Of a stretch of 64,000 nt of DNA, positions 9,100 through 19,122 are shown in pieces (within the stretch, counting starts at the first letter, position 1; each line of letters begins with the position of its first letter). The position numbers were made by a program, and so were the translations under genes. Origin of the DNA: JACKDW01 sp964621785. GTDB lineage: Bacteria; Myxococcota_A; Polyangia; Nannocystales; Nannocystaceae. The stretch is from positions 1 to 64,000 of the forward strand of contig CAZUPD010000029.1 in NCBI GenBank assembly GCA_964621785.1, given 5' to 3'. The notes under the pieces were generated by a model, which ran no database searches, was not told the DNA's origin, and saw only the letters and a list, made by a program, of their open reading frames with translations.

Positions 9100-11291
9100 G
9101 CGACCAATCCCTTACGCGGCTGCATCTCAAGATCGCCTGGAGACACCTTCGCGGGGTCGATCAGGCGCCGCGGTGGGTCACCCCCCTGCTGATCATTTCA
9201 CTGTACCTGATCGCCATTGGTATCGGGTTTGCTGTATATGCAAGCTCGCTGGTCGCCGAGCCCGAAACCTCCAGTTTGGTCATCGAGAGTCTCGAGATGT
9301 TTGGCCAGCCCGAGCCGACCGTCACCCCGCGCCAGGGGTACTTTGGGACATTTGCCGCCGGCACCCTGTTTTTCGGGGTGATGTTGCTGATCGGTGGATT
9401 GCTTTCGCGGGTGTTCACGCTGTTGGCCACGGTCATCACGTTTTCGGTGATGCTCGGTTGCATGGCCCTGGTCGTGGTCTTGAGCCTGATGACCGGGCTC
9501 GAGCACGAGTTGCGCGACAAGATCCTCGGCCAGCGGGCGCACATTTTGGTGCAGGCCAAACCGGCCCAGGGCGAGCCGTCCGCCGACCAAGTCGAGGGGG
9601 CCGACAGCCTGTTGTTCGCCGACTACCTCGACCTCGCCAAGGAGCTCAGCGATGTGCCGGGTGTCCTCGGGGCCAGCCCCTACCTCGAGGGCGAGATCAT
9701 GGTCCGCAACGGCCTCGACCGCCAGGGCGGCAAGCTCACCGGGATCATTCCGGATATGCACGCCCACGTCTCGCGGCTGCCCAACATCATGGCCGAGGGC
9801 GACTACGCCTACCTCGACCATCCCGAGCAAGTTCCCGAGCCACAGTTTTCGTTTGAGTTGATCACCGACGGCCCGTCGCCTAGCAAAAAGAATACAAAAA
9901 AGAAGAAGTCGAGCCTGAAGCTCGCCGGGGACGGTAAAAAGGGTGCAGATACAAGCGACTCACCCGGCAAGCCCGGGCCGATGCTCAACGTGTTCCCCGA
10001 GGGGCTCGACACCGGTCTCGAAATCGAGTCTGGAGAACCCGACGAGACCGGCGGAGAGGACGGCCCGCCCGCGGGGTGGGAAGACCCGCAGGTCGAGCTC
10101 GCCGCAGATCCTCAGCCGGAGGTCGGCAAGTCCAAAACTGCGAAGAAAGGGAGAAAATCGACGGCCGACGATGTCTGGGGCGAGTCGGACCGTTGGGAAG
10201 ACCCACCGCCGGGTGAGGGCTGGGAAGACCCGAGCGAAGAGGTGCCCAAGTTGCGAGCCGCGGGTGAACTTCCGCCCAAGCAACCGGCCGCGATCCCGCT
10301 GCTTCCGCCACCGACCGACGATGATGAGGAGAGCTGGGAAGACCCCGAAGTCGAGATCGAAAAGTTGCGCGATGCGGGGGAGCTCCCGGAACAGGCGACG
10401 CCCACTGCTCCGACAAACTCACCTGATGCAGATACACCAAAGTCGTCGGAGCCCAAGACTGACCCCGTCGACCAGGACGCCATCGTCGATCCGGTCCTGA
10501 TCGGCAGCGAGAAGTCAGAGGAACTTGGTGCGCACTTAGGCGACGAGGTCCAACTGATCACCCCGATCGGGCGACTCACGCCCGCAGGCCGGATCCCCGG
10601 TGTCATGAGTGTGAAGGTTGCCGGGGTCTTCGACGCCGATCACTACGAGTACGACCGCTGGCTGGTCTACACACCGCTGCCGGTCGCCCAGGCATTTTTG
10701 CGAACCGGCGATCGCATCACCGGCATCGAGATCCGGGTCGAAGACATCGAGCATGTCCGCGAGATCAAAGACTCGGTCGCCGCGGTGGTGGCCGAGGCCG
10801 GGCGCGACGACCTGCGGGTCCAGGACTGGCAAGAGCTCAACCGCAGCCTGTTTTCGGCCATGCAACTCGAAAAGATCGCCGTCTTCATCGCCCTGTTGTG
10901 CGTGATCGTGGTGGCGTCGTTCGGGATCCTCGGCTCCAACCTGATGAGCGTGCTCGAGAAGGCCAAGGAGATCGCGATTTTAAAAACCATGGGGTGTACC
11001 GACCGCCAGATCCAAAAGGTGTTCATCGCCGAGGGCATTTGTCTGGGTGTGTTGGGCAGCATCGCCGGGATCGCCATGGGGATCGGTGTGTGCATCGTGC
11101 TCGCCCGTTACGGGTTGCCATTTGCCAGCTCGGGCCGCGGGTTTGAGCGCCTGCCGGTCTCGATCGTTCCGTTTGAGGTTTTCTTGGTCGGTGTATCTTC
11201 AATCTTCATCGTCTGGCTGTCGTGCCTGTACCCCGCGCGGGTCGCCTCAAAAATGCGTCCGGTCGATGCGATGCGCCAGGCGGAGACGTAA
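9096..11291 (+). CDS. LolC/E-type lipoprotein-releasing ABC permease with repeated insert
   Basis: A 731-residue inner-membrane permease of the LolCE/FtsX fold that would extract lipoproteins for outer-membrane delivery. The last 150 residues are typical: VIVVASFGILGSNLMSVLEKAKEIAILKTMGCTDRQIQ, further membrane segments and the CLYPARVASKMRPVDAMR end. The N-terminus is unusual: a membrane segment at about 27-50 and a second hydrophobic stretch at about 88-135, before GLEHELRDKILGQRAHI. In the periplasmic part, residues about 265-450 form a Lys- then acid/Pro-rich insert with WEDP modules, two followed by LRxAGELP. GTG 9096 overlaps the prfB stop. It is paired with the related gene at 11370. 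Confidence 0.85.
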   Translation: MSDQSLTRLHLKIAWRHLRGVDQAPRWVTPLLIISLYLIAIGIGFAVYASSLVAEPETSSLVIESLEMFGQPEPTVTPRQGYFGTFAAGTLFFGVMLLIGGLLSRVFTLLATVITFSVMLGCMALVVVLSLMTGLEHELRDKILGQRAHILVQAKPAQGEPSADQVEGADSLLFADYLDLAKELSDVPGVLGASPYLEGEIMVRNGLDRQGGKLTGIIPDMHAHVSRLPNIMAEGDYAYLDHPEQVPEPQFSFELITDGPSPSKKNTKKKKSSLKLAGDGKKGADTSDSPGKPGPMLNVFPEGLDTGLEIESGEPDETGGEDGPPAGWEDPQVELAADPQPEVGKSKTAKKGRKSTADDVWGESDRWEDPPPGEGWEDPSEEVPKLRAAGELPPKQPAAIPLLPPPTDDDEESWEDPEVEIEKLRDAGELPEQATPTAPTNSPDADTPKSSEPKTDPVDQDAIVDPVLIGSEKSEELGAHLGDEVQLITPIGRLTPAGRIPGVMSVKVAGVFDADHYEYDRWLVYTPLPVAQAFLRTGDRITGIEIRVEDIEHVREIKDSVAAVVAEAGRDDLRVQDWQELNRSLFSAMQLEKIAVFIALLCVIVVASFGILGSNLMSVLEKAKEIAILKTMGCTDRQIQKVFIAEGICLGVLGSIAGIAMGIGVCIVLARYGLPFASSGRGFERLPVSIVPFEVFLVGVSSIFIVWLSCLYPARVASKMRPVDAMRQAET

Positions 11292-11369
11292 TGTCTCCAT
11301 CCATCCGCGAGCGACCGTTGAACAACCATCCGGTGAGTATGAACCGGAGGATGGGCAAAGAGGCAGGCG

Positions 11370-13442
11370 GTGCAGCGGTTTGAGCTGGTCCTGGCCTGGC
11401 GCCATCTGAGGGCTCAACGCACCCTGCCGGGGTGGGCCAGGGTCCTCGGCTGGCTGTCGCTGTACATGCTTCTCGCCGGCCTGCTTTTAATTGTAGTTGC
11501 AATCTACTCGCCGGTTCCCGTCGACCCCGAAAGCCCGCCCAATGCCGGGACCTACGAGCTCCTCTTTGGCGGGGTGACGATCGCCTTGGGGGCAGTGTTT
11601 GCGGCCCTCACCGCGCTGTTGCGGATCTTCAACCTCCTCGCCACCCTGATCATCATTTCGGTCGCCCAGGGATGTATGGCGTTGGTCGTGGTCTTGAGTT
11701 TGATGGGCGGCCTCGGCAACGACTTGGAACAGCGGATACGCAGCCACGGCGCGGACATCCAAGTCCAAGCAGTCGATGGCCTCGAGTTTGGTGACTACGA
11801 AGAGTTGGTCGCGGCACTCGACGGCGATCCAGAGATCGCCGGCGTCAGCCCATATCTGTTCGGCGAGGTGATGCTGCGCAGCACGTTTAACCGGATCGGA
11901 GTCAAGCTCCACGGGATCGATCCCGCGCGACATGGTCGGACGTCGGGATTGCCCGAGAGTGTGCGCGAAGGGTCCTATACGTTTTTAGAGCATCCGGAGG
12001 CGATCGCCGAGTTTGTCGCTCGCTACGCGCCGCCGTCCCATCATATAAATGCAGATACACGTGAATTGGGGGCACCCGACCGTAGACCTGTCGGGGAGGG
12101 GACCTCCGAGGTGGCCTCGCCGAGGCCCTCCGAAGAAATGTATAAGCAAGAGCTTCCGCCGAGCGAGGAGGATGCCTGGGACGACGAGTCGAGCGGGGCG
12201 TGGGAAAATGCTGAACACGAGGTCGCCCGCATGCGTGCCGAAGGCTCGCTCCCTCCGCGGGGGACGGCTTCGACCGTGGCCGCGGACGCGTGGGATGACT
12301 CGGACGATTCGGACGACCCGAGCGGCGAGCCCGAACCAGACGAATGGGACGACGCCTCGAGCGGCGAGTGGGAAGACGCGGCCGAAGAAGTCGCTGACAT
12401 GCGTGCTGAAGGTTCCTTACCTCCGCGGGGTACAGCTTCGACGACCCCGGCCGATGGCGAAACAATCCCGGCCGAGCCAGATGCTCGGGGCGATGGTGCG
12501 TGGGAAGATCCCAGTCGAGAAATTCCGCAGCTCCGGGCAAGCGGGGAACTTCCCCCAGCCCCTGAACCATCTGGGCCCGATCTGTCCAAGTTGCCAGCTC
12601 CCGAAGTTGCGATCCGCGAAGGTCCCGAACCGGTGCGCCCACCGGTTCTGATCGGCCGTGAACTCGCCGAGTCGCTCGGGGTGCACACCGGCGATCCGGT
12701 CCAAGTCATCACGCCGGTTACTCGGATCACCCCGGCAGGTGTTGTCCCCGGTGTGCTCGCTGCCCAAGTCTCGGGCGTGTTCTACTCGGGTGTCTACGAA
12801 CTCGACTCGGAACGTGTGTACCTGCCGCTTGCGCTGACCCAGCGACTGCTCCGCAGTGGTCCCAAGGTGACGGCGATCGCCATCCGCGTGAACACATTCG
12901 AGGCGATCGACGAGGTCCGACAACGGGTGGCGTCCGTGCTTGCCGCCCGAGGGCGCAGTGACCTCGAAGCCCGCGATTACCGCACTCTCAATCGCAACTT
13001 ATTTACCGCGATGATGCTCGAGCGCTTGGCGATGGCGATTGCCCTGTTGTTTGTGATCGTCGTCGCGGCCTTCGGCATCCTCGCCAGCAATCTCATGGCT
13101 GTGCTCGACCGGGCCCGTGAGATCGCCATCCTCAAAACAATGGGGACCTCGAGTGCCTCCGTAACCCGCGTGTTTGTCGGTGAGGGCTTGTTGCTCGGAT
13201 TGATCGGCAGCCTCACCGGTGTGACTGCGGGACTCGTCATCTGCGCAGTGTTGGCAACGACCGGCCTGCCGATCGACGAAGGTGTCTTTTATATGGAACG
13301 CCTACCGGTGGAGGTACATCCACTCGAAGTCGTTGCAATCGCAGCCGCAGCGGTGGTGATCGTATGGATCTCGAGTCTGTACCCGGCGCGTGTTGCAGGT
13401 GCGCTAGCTCCGGTCGAGGTCCTGCGCTCGAGCGAGTTGTAG
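11370..13442 (+). CDS. LolC/E-type lipoprotein-releasing ABC permease, second subunit
   Basis: A 690-residue paralogue of the preceding permease (same LAWRHLR start, same early membrane segments, same VIVVAAFGILASNLMAVLDRAREIAILKTMG core and SLYPARVAGALAPVEVLR end). The two probably form the heterodimeric LolCE channel with LolD. Between residues about 225 and 410 is a disordered acidic insert carrying three copies of a module close to WEDxxxEVxxxRAxGSLPP, starting near residues 277, 333 and 377. Two copies are also near-identical in DNA, so they arose by recent duplication. Start GTG 11370 follows a purine-rich AAAGAGG. The gap from the previous gene is 78 bases. Confidence 0.85.
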   Translation: MQRFELVLAWRHLRAQRTLPGWARVLGWLSLYMLLAGLLLIVVAIYSPVPVDPESPPNAGTYELLFGGVTIALGAVFAALTALLRIFNLLATLIIISVAQGCMALVVVLSLMGGLGNDLEQRIRSHGADIQVQAVDGLEFGDYEELVAALDGDPEIAGVSPYLFGEVMLRSTFNRIGVKLHGIDPARHGRTSGLPESVREGSYTFLEHPEAIAEFVARYAPPSHHINADTRELGAPDRRPVGEGTSEVASPRPSEEMYKQELPPSEEDAWDDESSGAWENAEHEVARMRAEGSLPPRGTASTVAADAWDDSDDSDDPSGEPEPDEWDDASSGEWEDAAEEVADMRAEGSLPPRGTASTTPADGETIPAEPDARGDGAWEDPSREIPQLRASGELPPAPEPSGPDLSKLPAPEVAIREGPEPVRPPVLIGRELAESLGVHTGDPVQVITPVTRITPAGVVPGVLAAQVSGVFYSGVYELDSERVYLPLALTQRLLRSGPKVTAIAIRVNTFEAIDEVRQRVASVLAARGRSDLEARDYRTLNRNLFTAMMLERLAMAIALLFVIVVAAFGILASNLMAVLDRAREIAILKTMGTSSASVTRVFVGEGLLLGLIGSLTGVTAGLVICAVLATTGLPIDEGVFYMERLPVEVHPLEVVAIAAAAVVIVWISSLYPARVAGALAPVEVLRSSEL

Positions 13443-13465
13443 TCGCCAACAGCGGCCGCACGGCG

Positions 13466-13494
13466 TTGACAGGGTAGGGGCCCCATCATAGTGT
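13466..13494 (+). promoter_or_regulatory. Candidate sigma-70-type promoter for lolD-bamA
   Basis: TTGACA (13466-13471), a 17-base spacer and TAGTGT (13489-13494), ending 23 bases before the lolD ATG. The -35 box is perfect and the -10 box is partial. It argues against the in-frame GTG at 13491 as the lolD start. Confidence 0.55.
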
Positions 13495-13517
13495 GGCGCG
13501 ACTTTTTTCGAGCCCGA

Positions 13518-14255
<738 letters not shown>

Positions 14256-14262
14256 GCCCTCC

Positions 14263-16857
14263 GTGACACGGCCGTCGACACACATCTCGCAGGCTTGGGT
14301 CCGCACGCGCGCGGTCCGATGTATTTGTATGATCATGTGTGTCCTCGGCATGTTGTTGCCGAGTGCGGGCAACGCCGAGTTTTCGCCGCTCGAGCGCGAG
14401 GCGATGGCGAGGGTCCTGATGCTGGCGGATGTCCCGGGCGACGTCTACGGCCAGCCGATCGCCGAGATCCGATTTGAGGGCAACCGCCGGGTCGAGTCCG
14501 AGGCGATGTCGCTCGAGATCGAGAGCTCCGCAGGTGCGTTGGTCAATCCGACGACACTTGCGATCGACGTGCGCCGGTTGTGGGCGATGGGCAAGTTCTC
14601 CGATGTCCGCGTGTCCGGCGAGCTCGCGCCCAACGGGGTCGTGTTGACCTACACGGTCAAGGAGCGGCCGACGATCCGCAAGATCATCTTGCAGGGCAAC
14701 GACAAGAAAAAACTCGACGACATCAACGAGGTGCTTGACCTCGAAAAAAACGCGATTCTCGACCTGGGCGACGTCAAGGCCAATGTTGAGAAGATCCGCG
14801 AGTTGTATGTACAAGATGGTTTTTTCCTGGTCGACGTTTCCTACGCGCTGCAGCCAGTGCCCGACTCGCCCGGACAGACCGATGTCGTATTTGTCATCCG
14901 CGAGGCCGCCGAGGTTATCGTCCGCAAGATCACGTTTGTCGGCAACGAAGCGTTTAGCGACAAAGAACTCGCGCGCTACATGCAGACGCGGGTCGGCGGC
15001 TACCTCAGCGTGCTCACCAAGCGGGCGGGCGGGGTGTTCAACCGCGAGGCGTTTGCCGCCGATGTCCAACTGCTGAAATCATTTTACAACGACAAGGGCC
15101 ACCTCGATTTCAACGTCAAAGATCCCGAGCTGTCCCTCAGTCCAGATCGCCGTTTTGTCTACCTCACGATTCCCGTCGAAGAGGGTCCTCAGTACAAGAT
15201 CGGCCGGATCCGGGCGCGTGAGGTGCTGCCCCGCGGCGAGGAGCCGCTGTTTACCGAAAAGCAGTTGTCCGAGTCGATCGATCCGCTGTTGCGGGAGGAC
15301 GATGTCGCGTCGATGGGGACGGTGCAGAAGATCATCCAGGACATCGAGCGACGCTACAAGGATGTCGGCTACGCCAATGTCAATGTCATCCCCGACGCCC
15401 GCCAAGACAAGGAAAACCTCAAGCTCTATATGACGCTCGAGGTCGGCAAGGGAGAGCTGGTCTACATCGAGCGGATCAACATCCTCGGCAACGACAAAAC
15501 CGCCGACAAGGTCATTCGCCGCGAGCTCACCCTCAACGAGGGGGACCTGTACTCCGAGACAGGTAAAGAAGTTTCCGAGTTCAACGTCCTGCGCGTCGGC
15601 TACTTCTCCGACGTCACGATCTCAACCTCCCCAGGGACGGCCGACAACAAGATCGTGCTCAACGTCGAGGTCACCGAGCGGCTCACCGGGACGTTCCAAG
15701 TCGGCGCCGGGTTTTCGACCATCGAGAACTTCGTGCTGCAGGCCCAGGTGCAGTACGACAACTTCCTCGGCCGTGGGTCGACAGTGACCTTCCAGGCCCA
15801 ACTATCGAGTTTGCGGCGCCTGTTCAATCTCTCGTACTACACGCGCTACTTCCTCGACAGTCGCTGGCAGTTCGTCTTCAACATCTTCAACACGCAAAAC
15901 ATCTTCCCGAGCTTCAACCGCGGAAGTACGGGCTTTCGCGTCAGCTGGGGCTATCCGATCCCCAAGCTGCGCAACCTGGTGGCGTTTGTCGGATACTCGT
16001 TCGAGTACGTCACTGTCGGGTTTGGCACCGGTGGCAACTTGGGAGGCATTTTCTCGCCGGGTTCGCTGACCAATATTCCTGTACAAGCACTGATCTCCAA
16101 CCTGTTCTCCAACGGCGTCACCTCGTCGATCATCGCCCGACTCAACTACGACACCACCGACAACTACCTGTTCCCGACCCGGGGGATGCGGCACGAGTTG
16201 CGGATGGAGTTCGCCAGCAAGTACGTCGGCTCGCAAAACCGGTTCAACCGCTATCACTTCACCGGCCGCCTGTATTTCCCGATCATCCGCAGCAAGCAGG
16301 CGTTTCGCGCATGGCTGGTGTTCAAGACCCAGTTGCAGGTCGGGTTTATCCACGGTCCCGAGGCCAAGGGCGTACCGATCTTCGAGCGCTACTTCCCGGG
16401 CGGGATCTTCGGCCACGGCATGATCCGCGGCTATCGCCTGCGCAGCTTGGGCCCCAAGATCAAGGTCCAACGCTCACCCGATCCAACCGCCGAACTCATT
16501 GCCTACGAGATCGGTGGCAACTTGCTGACCTCGCTCAACGCCGAGCTGGAGTTCATGATGATCCCACCGGCACAGATCAAGGGCGTACTGTTCTTCGATA
16601 CCGGCAATGCTTTCAATACAGAACCGGTCTATTGCAACGAACCCGATCCCGTGCAGCTGCCCAAGGCCGATCCGTGCACGGGCTTCCGCTTCCGCGACCT
16701 ACGAGTGTCGATGGGCTTCGGGTTCCGCTGGCAGTCGCCGATCGGCCCGCTCCGGTTCGAATGGGGCTTCCCGCTCGACCGCCAAGCCGCGACCGAGTAC
16801 ACGCCGCAGGGCGAGGACCCGGTGGTGTTTGAGTTCAACGTAGGCAACTCCTTCTAA
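14263..16857 (+). CDS. bamA: Outer-membrane protein assembly factor BamA
   Basis: Omp85-family insertase of the BAM complex. The protein has about 864 residues: a signal peptide (Arg-containing n-region, MIMCVLGMLLPSAGNA, cleavage before EFSPLE), then five POTRA repeats (recognisable starts include IAEIRFEGNRRVES, TIRKIILQGNDKKK, IVRKITFVGNEAFSD and YIERINILGNDKTAD) to about residue 490. The 16-strand barrel has the loop-6 VRGYR-type motif as IRGYRLRSLG, and the protein ends in Phe (VGNSF). GTG 14263 is chosen because it supplies a positively charged signal-peptide start; ATG 14329 is the alternative. The lolD-bamA-skp order is normal for proteobacteria. Confidence 0.95.
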   Translation: MTRPSTHISQAWVRTRAVRCICMIMCVLGMLLPSAGNAEFSPLEREAMARVLMLADVPGDVYGQPIAEIRFEGNRRVESEAMSLEIESSAGALVNPTTLAIDVRRLWAMGKFSDVRVSGELAPNGVVLTYTVKERPTIRKIILQGNDKKKLDDINEVLDLEKNAILDLGDVKANVEKIRELYVQDGFFLVDVSYALQPVPDSPGQTDVVFVIREAAEVIVRKITFVGNEAFSDKELARYMQTRVGGYLSVLTKRAGGVFNREAFAADVQLLKSFYNDKGHLDFNVKDPELSLSPDRRFVYLTIPVEEGPQYKIGRIRAREVLPRGEEPLFTEKQLSESIDPLLREDDVASMGTVQKIIQDIERRYKDVGYANVNVIPDARQDKENLKLYMTLEVGKGELVYIERINILGNDKTADKVIRRELTLNEGDLYSETGKEVSEFNVLRVGYFSDVTISTSPGTADNKIVLNVEVTERLTGTFQVGAGFSTIENFVLQAQVQYDNFLGRGSTVTFQAQLSSLRRLFNLSYYTRYFLDSRWQFVFNIFNTQNIFPSFNRGSTGFRVSWGYPIPKLRNLVAFVGYSFEYVTVGFGTGGNLGGIFSPGSLTNIPVQALISNLFSNGVTSSIIARLNYDTTDNYLFPTRGMRHELRMEFASKYVGSQNRFNRYHFTGRLYFPIIRSKQAFRAWLVFKTQLQVGFIHGPEAKGVPIFERYFPGGIFGHGMIRGYRLRSLGPKIKVQRSPDPTAELIAYEIGGNLLTSLNAELEFMMIPPAQIKGVLFFDTGNAFNTEPVYCNEPDPVQLPKADPCTGFRFRDLRVSMGFGFRWQSPIGPLRFEWGFPLDRQAATEYTPQGEDPVVFEFNVGNSF

Positions 16858-16861
16858 GCAG

Positions 16862-16988
16862 CTCGAGGCCGTCTCCTCGCTGGGTTTTCACCGAGGATGT
16901 GGTGGGCAAAAGTTGCAGCACCACCAGTGCAGCTGCGTTTTGCCCACCACATCCTCGGCAAAAATTCCTGCGCGAGGAGACAGCCGAG
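16862..16988. repeat. Long inverted repeat downstream of bamA
   Basis: Arms 16891-16911 and 16938-16958 are perfect 21-base reverse complements. The 26-base loop itself contains GCAGC/GCTGC. Outer segments GTCTCCTCGC (16871-16880) and GCGAGGAGAC pair as well, so the whole can fold into one hairpin of about 125 bases. No long T tract follows. It could be a bidirectional terminator, an RNA-stabilising element or a small mobile palindrome; there is no coding capacity. Confidence 0.8.
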
Positions 16989-17420
16989 GGCGTCGAACTG
17001 CTTTCGCGTGCCGATTTCGCCGAGGCCGTGCAATTGGCCTATCAAGTAAATTCGGGACTGAATCAGCTCACTGCTCAGAACGTTTGCCTTCCTCATCGAC
17101 ACAACTTCACGACTCAGCAAGGCTAAAAAACGGGGAGTCTCGCTTCGCAATTTGCCTCACTTTGCGATGACCTCGCCCAGACGGTGAAAGGCCAAACTTT
17201 TGCCGCAGGACGGGAATAGATGCTTCGCGGGTGAGTCTTCTCCGCTGTGATCGCCGGCAAGAAGGTCTCGTCGGCCGATGCGAGAATTGAATCTCGCAGT
17301 CACAAAGGGGTCGGTAGCAGCCGAAGATAACCGTTTCCCCATGAATGGCGGCCAGCTCGCCGCGTCAGTGTGCGAGTTGCCGCCTGTGGCAGCGAAAGCT
17401 AAGGTCCGACCGTTTCCGTT
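16989..17420. other. Non-coding region before the skp genes
   Basis: No gene is supported. It contains the word gccgatttcgccgagg (17010-17025), also present at 36002-36017, and a perfect hairpin TGCGAGA-ATTGAA-TCTCGCA (17279-17298). The promoter of the skp pair is presumably in the last part. Confidence 0.5.
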
Positions 17421-17963
17421 ATGCGCCGAATTGCCCTCACAACCGTGTGTGCCCTGGCCTGCACCCTCGTGCAAAGCCTCCCGCAATCCGCCGTGGCAGC
17501 CGATGTCGAAGTCTTGAAAAAAGTCGCCGTCGTCGAAGTCCAGCGTGTGTTGCTCGAGACAACCCAAGGCAATAAGTCCAAAAAGAAACTCGAAAAGTCG
17601 TTTGCCAAGAGCCAAGCCAAGCTCGACCGCAAGACCAAAGAGTTGCAAAAACAGGCCGAGGATCTTCGCGCAAAGGCCGCGATGCTCTCGGGCACTGAAT
17701 TGCAAAAGCGCCAGCAAGACCTGTTGATGAAAGATCAGGAATTGCAGCAGCTCTACATGGAGCTGCAAGAACGCCTCGCCCGCGAAGAGGGCATGCTGGT
17801 CGAAAAGGTCTACAAGAACACCCAGGCGATCGTCGCCAAGATCGCGGCCGACGATGGTCTGCAGATCGTGCTCGTGCGCTCGCCCGATACCGTGGTCCAT
17901 GCGAGCCCCAAACTCGATATCACCAACCGCGTCATCGTGGCGTACGACAAAAAACACAAGTAA
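17421..17963 (+). CDS. Skp/OmpH-family periplasmic chaperone, copy 1
   Basis: Skp holds unfolded outer-membrane proteins in the periplasm for the BAM complex. The 180-residue protein has a signal peptide (MRRIALTTVCALACTLVQSLPQ, cleavage near AVAA), a first strand KKVAVVEVQRVLLE, a long charged coiled coil (about 50-125, heavy in Lys/Glu/Gln) and the C-terminal strands LDITNRVIVAYD, the usual OmpH end. It sits downstream of bamA, as in most Gram-negatives. A second copy follows after 15 bases, and the two are clearly related, so this is a tandem duplication. Confidence 0.9.
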   Translation: MRRIALTTVCALACTLVQSLPQSAVAADVEVLKKVAVVEVQRVLLETTQGNKSKKKLEKSFAKSQAKLDRKTKELQKQAEDLRAKAAMLSGTELQKRQQDLLMKDQELQQLYMELQERLAREEGMLVEKVYKNTQAIVAKIAADDGLQIVLVRSPDTVVHASPKLDITNRVIVAYDKKHK

Positions 17964-17978
17964 CCGAGGATTGCACCC

Positions 17979-18524
17979 ATGAATTTCCGTTACACCCTGC
18001 TTCGCAGTTTCATTGCATCTACAATGGTTATCGGTGCCGTCTCGGTTCAAAGCGTCGCCACCGAGGCCAAGGCCGCCGTGCCCCAGGTCCGCAAGGTCGC
18101 AGTTGTCAATATGCAGACCGTCCTCAACAAGACCAAAGAAGGGAAAGCCGCCCGCAAAAAGCTCGAGGCCGCTTCCAAGGCCAAGCAGACCAAACTCGAT
18201 AAGAAGCGTCGCAAGCTAGAGGCCGATCAGGCCAAGCTCAAGGACCTCAAGGGTCAGCAATTGATGCAGGCACAAGAAAAACTCCAGCGCGAGGCCATGG
18301 AGTTGCAACAGGTCTATATGGTGTCCCAGCAGGAGCTCGCCGAACAAGAGGCCCGGGTCCTGCAAGACATCTACACCAAGTGCCAAAAAGTGGTCGATAA
18401 GATCGCCGTCGAAATGGGCCTCGACCTGGTCCTCGTCGAAGATGCCAACAACATGATCTATCGCAAGGACGGGCTCGATATCACCAACACGGTGATCCAG
18501 CGGTACAACAAACAACACCCGTAG
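17979..18524 (+). CDS. Skp/OmpH-family periplasmic chaperone, copy 2
   Basis: A 181-residue paralogue of the gene before it: signal peptide (FRYTLLRSFIASTMVIGAVSVQ), strand RKVAVVNMQTVLNKTKEGK, coiled coil with many Lys/Gln, and the end GLDITNTVIQRYN. The coding start contains one copy of the genome word (TGCATCTACA, 18014-18023). Two Skp proteins side by side suggest trimer mixing or different clients, which cannot be told from sequence. A terminator follows the gene. Confidence 0.9.
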   Translation: MNFRYTLLRSFIASTMVIGAVSVQSVATEAKAAVPQVRKVAVVNMQTVLNKTKEGKAARKKLEAASKAKQTKLDKKRRKLEADQAKLKDLKGQQLMQAQEKLQREAMELQQVYMVSQQELAEQEARVLQDIYTKCQKVVDKIAVEMGLDLVLVEDANNMIYRKDGLDITNTVIQRYNKQHP

Positions 18525-18543
18525 CATCGACTGCACACCCAAG

Positions 18544-18567
18544 ACCCGCGCACTGTCGCGGGTTTTC
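18544..18567 (+). terminator. Intrinsic terminator after the skp pair
   Basis: ACCCGCG (18544-18550), loop CACTGT, CGCGGGT (18557-18563), then TTTCG. A perfect 7-bp stem with a short T tract, 20 bases after the second skp stop. Confidence 0.75.
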
Positions 18568-18660
18568 GTATCTTCCGGACGAGCCGACGCCGCTGCGCGA
18601 GAATATCGGCGGCCGAAAAACGGTCGACTCACCCGATTCTGCTATTCTCCGCGTCTCGCC

Positions 18661-19122
18661 ATGCTACTCGACGCGATCGCTGTCCAAGACATCCTTCCCC
18701 ACCGCCCCCCGTTTTTGTTCATCGACCGGGTCGTGTCGATCGAAGGTGACACGATCATTGCACACAAGGCCGTGTCCGCCTGCGAGCCTGTGCTCCAGGG
18801 GCACTTCCCCGGCAACCCGATCCTCCCCGGTGTCGTCCAAGTCGAGGCCATGGCCCAGGCCGCGGTGCTGCTCGTCGGGAAGTTGGGCAAGTTCGACAGC
18901 GAGCGCGACAACTGCCTGTTCATCGGCATTCAAGAGGCAAAGTTCCGCCAACCAGTCCTCCCCGGCGAGCTGCTCGAGATCGAAGTCAAGGCTGTACGTC
19001 TCGGTCGGATCGGCAAGTTCGAGGGGGTCGTTCGCGTCGGTGACACGGTCAAGAGCCAGGCGAAATTTACGGCCGTCATCGCGCCCAAGGAAAAAAGTGT
19101 AGCTACAACGGAGGCGTCGTGA
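18661..19122 (+). CDS. fabZ: 3-hydroxyacyl-ACP dehydratase
   Basis: Dehydrates beta-hydroxyacyl-ACP in fatty acid synthesis. The 153-residue hot-dog-fold protein has the catalytic His in GHFPGNPILPG and the Glu in VQVEAMAQAA, and begins with the family pattern IAVQDILPHRPPFLFIDRV. In many proteobacteria fabZ sits between lpxD and lpxA; neither is next to it here. The stop overlaps the GTG of the next gene by 4 bases. Confidence 0.95.
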   Translation: MLLDAIAVQDILPHRPPFLFIDRVVSIEGDTIIAHKAVSACEPVLQGHFPGNPILPGVVQVEAMAQAAVLLVGKLGKFDSERDNCLFIGIQEAKFRQPVLPGELLEIEVKAVRLGRIGKFEGVVRVGDTVKSQAKFTAVIAPKEKSVATTEAS

